Assembly (NCBI GenBank): GCA_002803225.1
Contig: NXFV01000621.1
Location: 1-64,000 of the forward strand
DNA from: Gamarada debralockiae
Lineage: Eukaryota > Ascomycota > Leotiomycetes > Helotiales > Hyphodiscaceae
Direction: 5' to 3'
Length of the DNA: 64,000 bases
Position 1 is the stretch's first letter, and each line of letters opens with the position of its first letter. The notes beneath the pieces are model-generated. The model saw nothing but the letters and a program-made list of their open reading frames with translations. It did not search any database and had not been told where the DNA came from. The position numbers and the translations under genes are program-made. Shown here piece by piece: positions 24,113-34,917 of the stretch.

Positions 24113-25755
24113 CTAAGGCCTGTTGGTAGCTCGCAGCTTCACCGGCAGCGGTAACTTCTGCCAAGTTCCGTAAATTTTCTGGTCTTGTATCCAATTCTCA
24201 TGCCCCGCTTCGAGCTCCACGTCAAAATTCCACAAGAGCTTGCACCAGATGAGTCGTATCATATAATATGCCATTCTAAATCAGAAGTGTCAGTATGTCC
24301 TCATCAACTGTTCGTACTTTGGCATCAACTTACATTTTCCCCAGGCAATCTCGGGGCCCCATGGAGAATGGTTGCACCACAGCTTTCTGGTCCCCAGAGT
24401 AGAACGCTTCCGATTGAGGAAGCCATCGATCTGGGATGAAGGATTTAGGATTGCGAAAGTTCACAGGGGAACCATATGCCGCCAAGGGGGTAACGTAAAC
24501 AGTTGTCCCTCCAGCTACCCAGCTCCCTGAAATCGATGCGCCGCCAGGAGGAACTTCACGAGGAAATCCAATTGGAGCCGCGGGGTACACTCTGAACCCC
24601 TCTTCAATACAAGCTCCCAAGTATTCCAACTTAGACACTGACTCCAAATTGATTTCGGAGTCGGAATGGAAGGAAGAACGAATCTCTTCCACGAGTTTGG
24701 CAAGTATCGCTCCATGGCTCAGCAACAGATACGTAAGCCCGCAAAGAATCGATGGCGTTGTATCACTCCCTGCTAACATCAAAACCACCGCGGCGCTGTC
24801 AAGCTCTGGTCGAGACAGAGCCATTTTCTCGTCTGAGTTGCTGAGATAATGAATAATGTCCGACCGCTCCTCCTCCACCGAAAGGCGCACATCGACCTTC
24901 TCGCTTGTGGATTTGAGAAACTTCTTGTAATGCTTTGCAGCAATACGGGGTACGAAGATCGCCATTGAGAGTCTGAACACCGGAAATTTTGCAAGAGCTC
25001 CCAAGACAATACTTGCTGCAATATATCCTGGCACAGACTTCACCCAATTGGCATTCGGTGAATCTGGGTCATCGAGCAAATGTAAAGATTCTCCGAACAT
25101 CAAATCAGCCATGATATCGAAAACGGTAAAGCAATGCATGTCCACCATGTTTACCGTCTGACCTGATGACTCCTTTTCCTTGAGATTCCGAATCAACAGA
25201 TCAACGTGGTGAACGATCAGAGGCTCTTGTGCAGCCAGTGCTGGTTTCGAGAAAGCCCGCCCAAATATCTTTCTGAGGCGACGATGACCTTCCTCATTTG
25301 CGCTCACAATGCTCGCCTCTGTTGATTGTTTGTCGAAGAAGTAGGCAAAGAAATCATCGGATCTCTTCATGCCATACTTTGCGGCTGGGGTGGAGCCGTA
25401 GATATCCCTCCATCCTGCGACATCCATGTAACTTAGCTCATCAGGAGCAACTCGAACAACGTTACCGTACTTTTGGTGGAGAGTTCGAATCCATTGGGGT
25501 CCGCGTCCACATACCAAGGCGTATGTAAGTGGAAGCCGAGTGGCCGCAGCAAATCTTGGACCCGGATACTTTTTGAGATCGTGGAAGAACAAGTTGTAAA
25601 GACTCGTGGCGACATTATACTTGGAGATGAAACACCGTTAGCTTGAAGCTTTTCCTATTGATCAGATCACAAATTGAATATTGGATTCCACTCACAAGGA
25701 CCACAAGGACTAAACACGAAAGTATAGTAGTAGAGGAGAGCAATTGTGGAGCCAT
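24113..25755 (-). CDS. Cytochrome P450 monooxygenase (first of two in the window)
   Basis: A haem-thiolate monooxygenase anchored in the ER. Three exons: 25755-25696, 25619-24334 and 24275-24113, total 502 aa. The N-terminal anchor is LLSSTTILSCLVLVVL. The proline hinge is KKYPGPRF. The I helix reads LAGSDTT, with the oxygen-activating Thr. K-helix EEGFR and FIPDRWLP are present. The haem loop FSMGPRDCLGK has the Cys ligand near residue 445, just before the last intron (24333-24276). The last exon supplies WNFDVELEAG and the usual C-terminus. The overall look is that of fungal P450s acting on terpenoid or polyketide scaffolds. It lies between the methyltransferase and the UbiA gene on the same strand, suggesting a joint pathway. 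Confidence 0.93.
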
Positions 25756-26438
25756 AATGCCTGCCGAGTGAATCGATCTTGGGCACCCAATTGCGTCTCA
25801 AACTGATTCGCAAGACTTCCCAAAATGGATTTCCCACCTATTTGGTTACAGAGGGAATAGTTTATTGGTTTTTGATGAATCCTGAAGTTATCATAGCAAA
25901 GTTGCTCTTATCTTTGAAATACCAAGCGGGGTCATGAAGTTTGAAAGAGTTCGGAATGAGGATTACACGAAGCTCACGACCCTAGACCTTTTTGCTTATG
26001 TTATTCTCAACTTCCGCAGTCATATCACATTGGGTGTTCTAAGATAAGAAGTGCAATCCACAGTGCGACCTATCTTTATCCAAAGGTGTCAGCGGTCCGG
26101 CGCGCGCAGCCAGCGCTGCAGAAAGACAGGCCACTAGAGATTCAGCATTCCGGTATTCGTTTCGGGCTTCTTGCATCAACCGTCTGCATGTGCACTAGCG
26201 CTTCGCGCGCCGTGTTCGATAGTGGCATGACCCCGCAGTTCCTGCATAGAGCTTCGGAGCTGTAGCTCTGCTCGAAGCTGCTCGGTCCGATGTTATTAAT
26301 CGGATTTACGGGACTTAAGCGATGAACGATAAACGATTAGAATCGTGTCCTTTTTCGTCTAATGAGAAAATATAATTGAATTCAATGATGCATAAATAGC
26401 TCTTATAGCAGAACTGTGCATTAAATCCGAGCTAGCAG
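25756..26438. other. Intergenic between P450 and UbiA gene
   Basis: About 680 bp upstream of the P450 start and downstream of the UbiA stop. A GC-rich patch (ggtccggcgcgcgcagccagcgct, 26093-26116) and a short hairpin, cttcggagc...gctcgaag, near 26250 stand out. No gene. Confidence 0.4.
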
Positions 26439-27473
26439 TTACATAGCTGTACTTAGCAAACTGATATAAACAATCATCATCCAAAATAACAACGTCAACC
26501 AATAGAAATATGTGTCCCTATCTATTTCCATAGAGTCAGACCAGATCACTCTCAGTCCAACGGCCACTCCGAGTACCACCTGCATTGCTCCTGCAGCACA
26601 GATACTGCGAGGCCATGTGGACGACTCAGCGAGCACCAAGCCCCACATTAAGAAAAGCGCATGGGTAATGAAGAAGACCCAGCAAGTGGCCTGCCTCATC
26701 AACCAGACTCTCGCTTTCCCCAGGACCAGCGGTAATGTTCTCTTGCCAGCAATCCGATCCCCTTCAACATCATGGAATTCCTGGATCTGGATGACGAGCC
26801 CCGCCCATCCCGCCAAGGCGGCCCTCAGCACAAGGGGCATGTACCGATCGGGATGTCGCTCCACCACTACCGAATTGACCAGTGAGATGATGATGAATGT
26901 GGCCACGCCAGTGAACAGGTTGCGCACTACCGGATTGTTGGGTCGTGGCCATACATAACAAAATCCGACCTCCGCTTGCCAGACCAGGGCCCACAATGTC
27001 ACCTCATACCCTGACAGCAGGTATGATAGTAGCGGGAAACTGATCCATGCAATGACCCAACGCGCGTCTGCTCCACGGAGCGTTATTAAGCCGCTGGGAA
27101 TGGGTCTGTACGGCTTGTTCACGGAGTCTTCGGCTACACCTGTTCTTTGGTTGACGATGTCCAAGGCGTACTGGAAGCCGATACTCAGAAGACAGACCTT
27201 GATTATGAGTTCCAGAGCAGAGTGAAGAGCCATTGGGGGTAGTAAGAGTCGGGGAAGGATGGCGAACAGAAACCCCCCAAGCGTCGTGCCGGCGTTGGAG
27301 CGGAGGAGAGTTTCTGTAACGCGACATTCGTAATATAGAGAGGAGCTGACTGTTACCGCAATGGATTGAAGGCCAGCATACGCCTTCGTAATGGGGGAAA
27401 TGAGATATGAAGGCGGAAAAGGGCCAATGTCAAGAGAAGAAGATGGGGTTTGGGTTATCCAAGCGCGTTTCAT
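26439..27473 (-). CDS. UbiA-family membrane prenyltransferase / terpene cyclase
   Basis: An intramembrane prenyltransferase-fold enzyme. The uninterrupted CDS encodes 344 aa; the ATG at 27473 is preferred over 27551 because the family starts with a short soluble tail. About seven to nine hydrophobic segments are visible. The first Asp-rich motif region is DIVNQRTGVAEDSVNKPYRP (residues 105-124); the second is QEFHDVEGDR (231-240). These bind the Mg-diphosphate of the prenyl substrate. Fungal relatives include prenyltransferases and UbiA-type sesquiterpene cyclases such as that of the fumagillin pathway; sequence alone does not separate these. The neighbours (P450, LaeA-like methyltransferase) favour a terpenoid pathway. 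Confidence 0.9.
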   Translation of the reverse strand: MKRAWITQTPSSSLDIGPFPPSYLISPITKAYAGLQSIAVTVSSSLYYECRVTETLLRSNAGTTLGGFLFAILPRLLLPPMALHSALELIIKVCLLSIGFQYALDIVNQRTGVAEDSVNKPYRPIPSGLITLRGADARWVIAWISFPLLSYLLSGYEVTLWALVWQAEVGFCYVWPRPNNPVVRNLFTGVATFIIISLVNSVVVERHPDRYMPLVLRAALAGWAGLVIQIQEFHDVEGDRIAGKRTLPLVLGKARVWLMRQATCWVFFITHALFLMWGLVLAESSTWPRSICAAGAMQVVLGVAVGLRVIWSDSMEIDRDTYFYWLTLLFWMMIVYISLLSTAM

Positions 27474-28300
27474 TTTGTTGTAAGACCTTGAATGCTGGAA
27501 TGAGTTGAAATGTTTGGTGCGAAATATGAGAAGAACCTCAAAGCAATACACTCGCGGAATGTTCTGATGCCTTTAACCCTTTTATAAGATACTGCATCCC
27601 CAGTGGCTTCATCCTGCTTGGCCCACAATAACAAAGCCAGAGAGAGAGCTTCTGATTTACCACTAAAAAGAAGTATCAGAATGCTAGCCTGAAAATGCTG
27701 CATTCTACCGGAACGCTATCCTAAACTGAAAATGGACCTGCATTACTAGAACCTCTACTGGTTCGAGCGTCGATGACTTGATGCTGCATTGTCTTGTAGA
27801 GGACCTTCCAATTAAAGCACTGAGTAACGTCATAATTCTTGGTTGAACTCTATAAAAAGAGAGAATGCTTGGCTTTACCCTCAACGGTTGCAAATATCTT
27901 TCACTAGGTATTTTAATACATCTGTGTAACACGAATCTGCAAATCTGTGAGACAAACTATTATATAACTAAAAGAAAAGCCCTTTTACCTGAAAATTCAT
28001 ATCTACTTGGCTTTACTACTTAATTACTAGTCCTAGACTAGCTACACAGTTGAGTATAATCTGCTAGCGCTGCCCATAGCCTACTAAGCTAGTCCTAATT
28101 GATTACTTAGTACTAATTAAATAGTAATCGATGAAATTCTGACTGATTAATCAATCGGTTGCTAATTAGTCCAATCAGAAACCAGCATAACTATCATCCG
28201 GGCGAAGTTCCATTTATAAAGTAATCTTTACAAAATCTCTCCGTAAGTCAAAGGTCATCACTCAAAACTCTTAATATACGCATTTCGGTGGACCTTATGC
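27474..28300. other. Intergenic, AT-rich
   Basis: Presumed UbiA promoter at the left, then AT-rich text with repeated ctagtcctag/aattagt motifs around 28020-28180. No gene. Confidence 0.4.
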
Positions 28301-28686
28301 GTGCTGCTGAGAATGGAAGCTATGCCGTTAACGGAGAACCCAGTTCGGCGGTACCAGCTTTACAATAAGCCAAAGACAGGTTATCCCACTCTTGAGGAGT
28401 CCCATTTCGCGGACATTGGACGTTTTCACAACGATGCTGCAGTGCCACGTAGGACACAGATGCGCTCCATCTCTAGGTCGCGTAATGATTGGAGCGAAAT
28501 GATTCAGGACCAGGCGCCCGACGAACCGCTCTCCGAAGGCGCATTTTCGACAGGACCACGCCCGGATGCCGGGCGAGCGCGTCCGAACCGCTGGAACTGA
28601 GTGCATTCTCCAGTCGGAATTTGCCCTATGATCCCACGTTAGCGATGATTGGTCTGTTTCTTCGGCAAAGGTTGCAACGAGAATAG
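28301..28686 (+). other. Possible coding remnant, unidentified
   Basis: A 99-codon frame (28301-28600) with balanced composition, containing NKPKTGYPTLEESHFADIGR. It overlaps a second frame ending at 28686 that contains RNLPYDPTLAMIGLFLRQRL. The two could be parts of one frame-shifted gene. I do not recognise a family. Confidence 0.25.
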
Positions 28687-31149
28687 GGCAGCTGGAGGAA
28701 TTGTACTATCGCCTTGCTTGTGACAGCATTACATACTACAGGCCTTGTCAAGATAAGGAATTCAACAGCAGATTTGGCCAATTGGCCCAAGATACGAACA
28801 CCGAGTAAGAAAGAAAGAAGCTTGGCAATTTCGGATACGGCGGGTGCAAGTTGTTTGCAACACTTCGAGAAATTGGAATGTATAATGATTTCGGAATATA
28901 TGAAAGGCCGACTGTTTGAAGGATAAATATAGTTTCGTTATTTCCGATAAGTAAGCGAAGTTTCTAAATGGTTTGCTCATCGTAATGTGTTGATGTGTTG
29001 GCTGGTACGAAGCACCGGGCACAGAAGTGACGTTCAGTTCTGTTAACATGCATCTGGACAAGACTTAGCTTTAGTATTATTTGATTCCCGAGCTCCGTCA
29101 CAATCTTCTGGAATTATGTAATAACTATATGGCCTTTAAGGTACAAAAAGAAGGGTAGAGGGAGCAGCTTGTTACTTGACCACCTGCTACTTTAGAGGGT
29201 CTTAAGACCTAGTGATGACAAATTTCCCTTTATCTTCGTGGACAATCGAGATTAATTGTAACGAAACTTCGGTGACAGCTCTGTGGATTAAGTAGTCCTC
29301 GAAAGCTTGGGCTCGCTCGATAGTGGAAGATACGGAGTTACATAAGGACTTTGAAGTAAATGAACAATTCCAGAGCTAAACAGTTATATATATTTTTGGA
29401 GATAATCTATCTGGATGTAAAGTTGATATATAGACCCATGATCACAAACTCGATCCTGCGTCAGGAAAACGGGGCGTCACGTGCGCAATCTCCCAGCGAA
29501 TTTCTGTCATATTTATGGTTTAGTGGGGTAGGGCAGGGTCGTACGGACGCTAGTAAAAGAGCTTCGGAGAAGTGATATTCAGGTGTACTTTACTTAATTC
29601 TTATTCCAGTCCAATAGTCAGTAGAGCCTGTATATATAGAGCTCTGTACAGCTCGTACATATGTACCTTCCGGCCGAGTCCACAGAGCCTTCAGATTCGA
29701 GTCAGATATCGGGTTAGATGTCGAGTCAGATCAGTACTAAATATAGCGATATTTCAGGCAATATTCCTGACAATTTCACCAAACGGCCTCGCCATTAAAC
29801 CCGTTCCCAGGTTAGTCGCACCCGGTGCTTCTTCAGAACATTTTCAAAACTCAAGATCGAACGAGATGTATTTGAGATTCATCTAATGGCCACTCCTGCA
29901 GTGCTCCAACAAACTGTTGAATTTCATCTATGTTACTTATCAAGGGCCTGGCTCCGACACATCTGCCAATATCTTCCTCGAATCGCTAAGAACTCACTCT
30001 GAGTCCCTCTCTCAACCACACTCCATTCACGCATAACGAAAATTACACTAGCATTTAAATATTTGAAAGTCGATGGGCAACGACGACCCTTTTTATACCT
30101 CTTGCTCTCTACTCGACGGCTTCCACAACCTCCATCTCAGTCTCCGAGTCTAGATTAGACGTCGACTCATCAAACATCAACAATTTCGGGTTCCTGACCA
30201 GTGCTCTAGCAATCACTATTCATTGCTTCTAGCCCTATAACGGCTATAGTTAGACTTATATAAAGGGTTGGCTAAGGCTTGGGGACGAGCGAAGGGAATG
30301 GAAGTGAGGAGACATGTGACAGGGGGAACAAACTCCAGACAAAGCCAAACCTTTGGCACCAACAGTGGTATCATATCTCTGTCAGCGAAAAGATGAAATC
30401 ATGGATTCCTGCCGCACGGCAAGCTGAGCGCATCCTTGCCTCTAGCTCTTCTCTCCCTTTGGTCGCGCATGATGTGCAAGAGGAAGGTGGTGAGGTTGGA
30501 AGGCCGAACAAAACATTTTCACCTATTGTACCAGACATTATGGAGGCTTCTTGTGCAACGAGAGAGCTATTGGAGCGATAAGAGGAGAGCGGTGCTTTGC
30601 CTAACCTATAATCATATAAGACGCCTGCCTGGCCGGCTCGCTGCTTCCAGCCAACTTCAAAGTTTTCCAAGGCGCAGATAAAGAAAGAATATGGCGGTAT
30701 GAGCTTAATAGCTAATCCATTATTGCAATCTCGATGCAACTAGCCATTATATTGTCAAGTATGCGGCTGGTCAGCTACAGATTAGATATGGCACAGAGTA
30801 GACCTGAGGGAAAGCGGTTGGCCCGTGCACGCGCCTTGCCCGATCTGGGGGCCCCGGTTTCCGCATATAGACTTGCCGTCTGGTATTTTACAGTAGTAAT
30901 AAAGAAGACTAGGTTTGCGACTTGCCCAAGAATCCCTACTCGGCTTATACCACTACCAAGGAGGCCATCAAAGATGCCTTTGCAAGTATAATGAAAGAGC
31001 TGCACAACTACAACGGGATTAGACATTGCTGTCGCCCGACGGATTGCTGTAGTAGTGGCAGGGAGGGCGTCTTCAGAAATGTTCCACGCCGGCCAAATAT
31101 AGGACCAAGGGGTTTCGCAAGTCCAAGGGATTAATGGTCATCCAAAGCA
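28687..31149. other. Long gene-poor stretch
   Basis: No gene could be supported. Short frames exist at 30279-30581 and 30734-30991, but none shows family motifs. Scattered runs of plausible peptide suggest fragments of old transposons. Confidence 0.35.
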
Positions 31150-33018
31150 CAGGCATCCTATAGCATGTGATTAATCCCCTGATTTCAGAGCGCATCTTCA
31201 GCTTCTAGGAGAAAGACTCCAGGACCTGCATACCAATGGTAATGATGTTTCGCTGCAGCCGCCGAATAGCAGGGTCATTAATCATTCGACTATCAACAAC
31301 TGCTCTCGCAGCATCATCTAATTGGGTGACAGTCAAGGAAGCTATATCATCACCAGTTGACTTCTAGTTTTCACGCTTTACAAGCATAGCGTGTGCAGCA
31401 GAAGAACTTCGGAGCTGTAAGCGGTCGTAAAAGAGATACATAAAGGTGTTGTAGCGAGCGAATCTACAACTATCAGTCGAGCTCTCTATGAGTTTGTGGA
31501 GACTACATGCCTTCTGCTGTAGTGATTTAATGCCCACTCTACAAAGGCTGCAAGCGACACTGGAACCGTCCTCTAGTCTAAGTGGCCTCCTATGCCAGTG
31601 GGAAACAGGGTTGGGAAGGCGGCTATAAAGTAGTGAGGGTCTTCCCAACTATTCGCTAGCAGCGCGTCTACCATTCGTACATTTGGATCTTGGCGTTCTC
31701 TATTCACATCCATGTAGACAAAGCCGGTTAATAAAGCTTCGTTGCCATCGGCATCGAGGCCTTCATCTTGGGCCGCTTGAAGATCGTTCTTATAGTTGCC
31801 GACTTGTAGCTTAACTATATGCCCCTCGCGCTCGTGGTGATCTGGGCTCCCAAGGCAGATAATGTTGTCGCAGATCTCAGGCGGGATAAAATCATCACTC
31901 CAAGTGTCCATCATTTGGTAATTGATAGTAAGATCATGATACAAATAGTTGTGCTAGACCAGATATTGCAAAGCTGCTAGAACCTTGTCCTTCCGAACTT
32001 GCAGGAATAGCTTAAGATCTGCATTCACCGGGGCACAATTCCCTAGCCAGACAACCTTAATAAGGTTGTCTAGTCTCAGCTCAGGACTAGGGAGAATCTG
32101 GAGAAGCAGTCCAGGGTCTTGTGGGATAACAATTATATGGCCTCGCAGCGCTTTATAGTTAATTGGAGATAGACAGCCCCCTAGCCGCAATTTAATAATA
32201 GTGCCAATCGGATGACATTTCGCAATGAGACACTCCTCAACTGGCGTGAGATCTTCTAATATAGCCAAATAGTGCTGACACATAATAACATTAACAAGGT
32301 TCTTCGCGGAGAACTTGGGAACAGTGCCGAAACTGAGGGCCGTATGACACTAGACACAGAAATCCCAGATATTACTGTGTCAGCCGCAGATGTCGAGGCA
32401 ACCTTGCAGAGGTCGTATAAAATTGTCCTCATTACAGATTCCATAGACATCCGTAGTAGGGACAAGCTTGCCACAAGAACAGCACACAAATCTCTTGGAC
32501 GCAGTCAACATTTCGTTTTCATATTTACTGACAGAAGTTCGAATATGTTTAGCAGAAATCTTTGGAGGAAATGCCTCAGATGCAGTCTCTTGGAGGTTGA
32601 ACTCCTCTTCTAGGAAGCGCAATGCAACCCTTACAGCTTCATGTTGTGGTATATTAAGTTGTATCTTTGTCTGGGTGCGGGTCTTTAGAGGGCGAGGTGG
32701 AGCAGGATCTGCCGACAAAGAGGGGTTTATGTCTGGACGCTTTCTTTTGTTTGGTAGAATTGTTGGTGAGGGGGCGATAGAGTTTTGGAAGGGGTCAAAG
32801 ACTGATGTCGGTTGAGAGGGGCTTGTTCGTCGGCGTGGATCAAAATTCCGAGAGCGATTGAACTTCATCGGCTCTATTGAATTTAGGAATGGATCAAAGG
32901 CGGGGGGTACTCTAGGAGGGCCTTCCCGCTTGTTTGATCCGAAGTCCGGGAATCGATGGCGGACAGCGGTAGATGCGGAGTAACTATGTAACGCAAGGCA
33001 GGTTAGCTCCAAATGCAA
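31150..33018 (-). mobile_element. Truncated Helitron-type element ORF (N-terminal part)
   Basis: On the minus strand, frames at 33018-32380, 32283-31954 and 31944-31573 read in order like the N-terminal half of fungal Helitron helicase-like proteins. A Pro/Ser-rich start leads to KRFVCCSCGKLVPTTDVYGI (zinc-binding Cys pairs), then LTPVEECLIAKCHPIGTIIK, ALRGHIIVIPQDPG and NLIKVVWLGNCAPVNADLK. After these come DLTINYQMMDTWSDDFIPPE and EDPHYFIAAFPTLFPTGIGG. The sequence then fades near 31150. The rolling-circle replication and helicase domains are missing, and frameshifts or stops split it, so it is non-autonomous. Confidence 0.75.
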
Positions 33019-34001
33019 CGAATTATAAAAAGCAGTAAAGAAAGATACTCCTTTACGTTAAGAGCGAGTTGGAGGTCTCTTGTAATCGGTTTGATACTTG
33101 CGACTGAGGGGTCCTACTCTCCAGTGACGTGTTGGGAGCCATTTGCAGACGGCGGTAGGCTGTTTGATACGCCCGATGCCTTTCCTACGCAGTATTAGCA
33201 GGGCTAGAAAGTGGGTGATAACTACAAAGACGGACGCTGCAGGATAGACACATCTGAAGGCGTGTACCGTCCTTTTTTACTCCGAACTGATAGACGGGCA
33301 GAGCTCCCTTTGCAGCACAAGCTAGGTCACCACACCTAAACAAAGGAGGATCCATAGGCTCATGTTATACACACAGTAAGGGGGATGCTATGTCAGCTAT
33401 AAGGCGTGTTAAAGAAGGCTGTGATCTAGATCAAAGAGCAAGGTACAGAAATAGATAAGTTGTTAAAGATAATGTGCTACGAGACTTAGCACAGTTTGTT
33501 GAAGGAAATTTAATCGGTCGAATATCATCATCCCGTCAGTCTAAGTTGAGTTTTGTCGGTCTTTGTAATGTGCGGGGAAGCAATATAATAACCTTTGGTC
33601 CTATGGGAAGATGATCCTAGGGTATGTAATCACGTGGATACTCACGGCGTAAACCTCTTCGGGTGGACCGCTAGCAACTAATTTGGACGTCATAACAGCT
33701 AATTAGCACGAGGCTTAGCGAGGGCTTTCTTGATGCAAACGTCCGCATTTTCGGGCGGCTGTCCTCGGGCGCTGGTTTGTTTCCCCTTCCTCTCGTTCCT
33801 CGTTTCAGGGCATTGGACGCAACCTTATGCGCCACTGGCGCCTCAAGCTCGACATGAGCACTTACCTTTTGGAGTGGCCGCAAGACCTCACTCCCACTCC
33901 TTCCTTTGCCAAGCAAATTGCGATACCCCACCGTCAGCTGTTACAACCACCACGTACGAATCGGAAACATACGAATGACGCCCGACGGATCGATAATTTA
34001 A
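33019..34001. other. Non-coding stretch
   Basis: No supported gene. It separates the Helitron-type fragment from the TIR element. Short frames at 33671-33978 lack family features. Confidence 0.4.
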
Positions 34002-34003
34002 TA

Positions 34004-34788
34004 TAGTAAAATCTGGCTATAACGATCCTCTAAAATCACTTCCAATATTCGTTATATAGAGATTTTCGGTATAGCCAGATAAATAACGTGCTTAATTTGT
34101 ATTACTCAGCCAATTCCTAAGAGTCCCCTGTAGTAAGCCCGCTGCTCTACAAGCCAGATAGACCCTCTCTTAGGCCCTTAAAATACGCCCAAAATCACTA
34201 TCCCCTTCTACCTGTTACTTCTCATATACACGTAGGATTCCTATGACTTAAGAGCCTTAGAATCCAGAATTAAAGAGGCTTGCTCTTCAACTTCCTTATT
34301 ACTCTCTGTCTCTCTCTGCTTAGTAACGCGCTACAATTGCTTCAATTATCCCATCAGACTGCTCTATAACCTCTAAGACCTTCCATTTTGGATCCTTTGT
34401 ACGTTTCTGATCTACAATAAAAGACGCTAGTCGAGGTATAGATATTTCGAGGAAGAATATCTGAAATTGTTGATTTGAAATGCGTTTCACTATATTGTGA
34501 CTAACACTAAGTCTGCAAAGCGTTATATTTAGGTTTAGGAAGGGTAGCAGACTAATAATATGCTTCTAGCGCATGCTTTTGGGCATTCGTTTGCCCAATT
34601 CGAGCCATTTTTAGGTATAAAAAGATAAATTTGGATATAACGAATTTTGAAAAATTTGTTTGTATTACGTTATAGCGAGAGATTCATTATATAACAAAAA
34701 ACGCCACCTAATTTTAAAAAGTTCCCGAAAAGGTTCGTTATAGCTAGATATTCGTTATATCCGAATTCGTTATAGCCAGATTTTACTG
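34004..34788. mobile_element. TIR element with TA duplication (mariner/pogo-like)
   Basis: The left end (t/C)AGTAAAATCTGGCTATAACG and the inverted right end CGTTATAGCCAGATTTTACTG match over about 21 bp, with TA on both sides. The first base of the left repeat is T instead of C. Internal copies of ttcgttatatagagatt and gttatatccgaattcgttatag add sub-terminal repeats. Length is 785 bp with no transposase frame. Confidence 0.85.
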
Positions 34789-34917
34789 TAGCAACTGACG
34801 AAAAGCGCAGAGAGGATAGCTCCCTGAGTATTAGCCAAATTAGTTCCCGGCCGCCCCCGGTTCTAATACAACCTACTATACTCAAACGATCTACGGATAT
34901 GGGAAAGTCAGCTGCTT

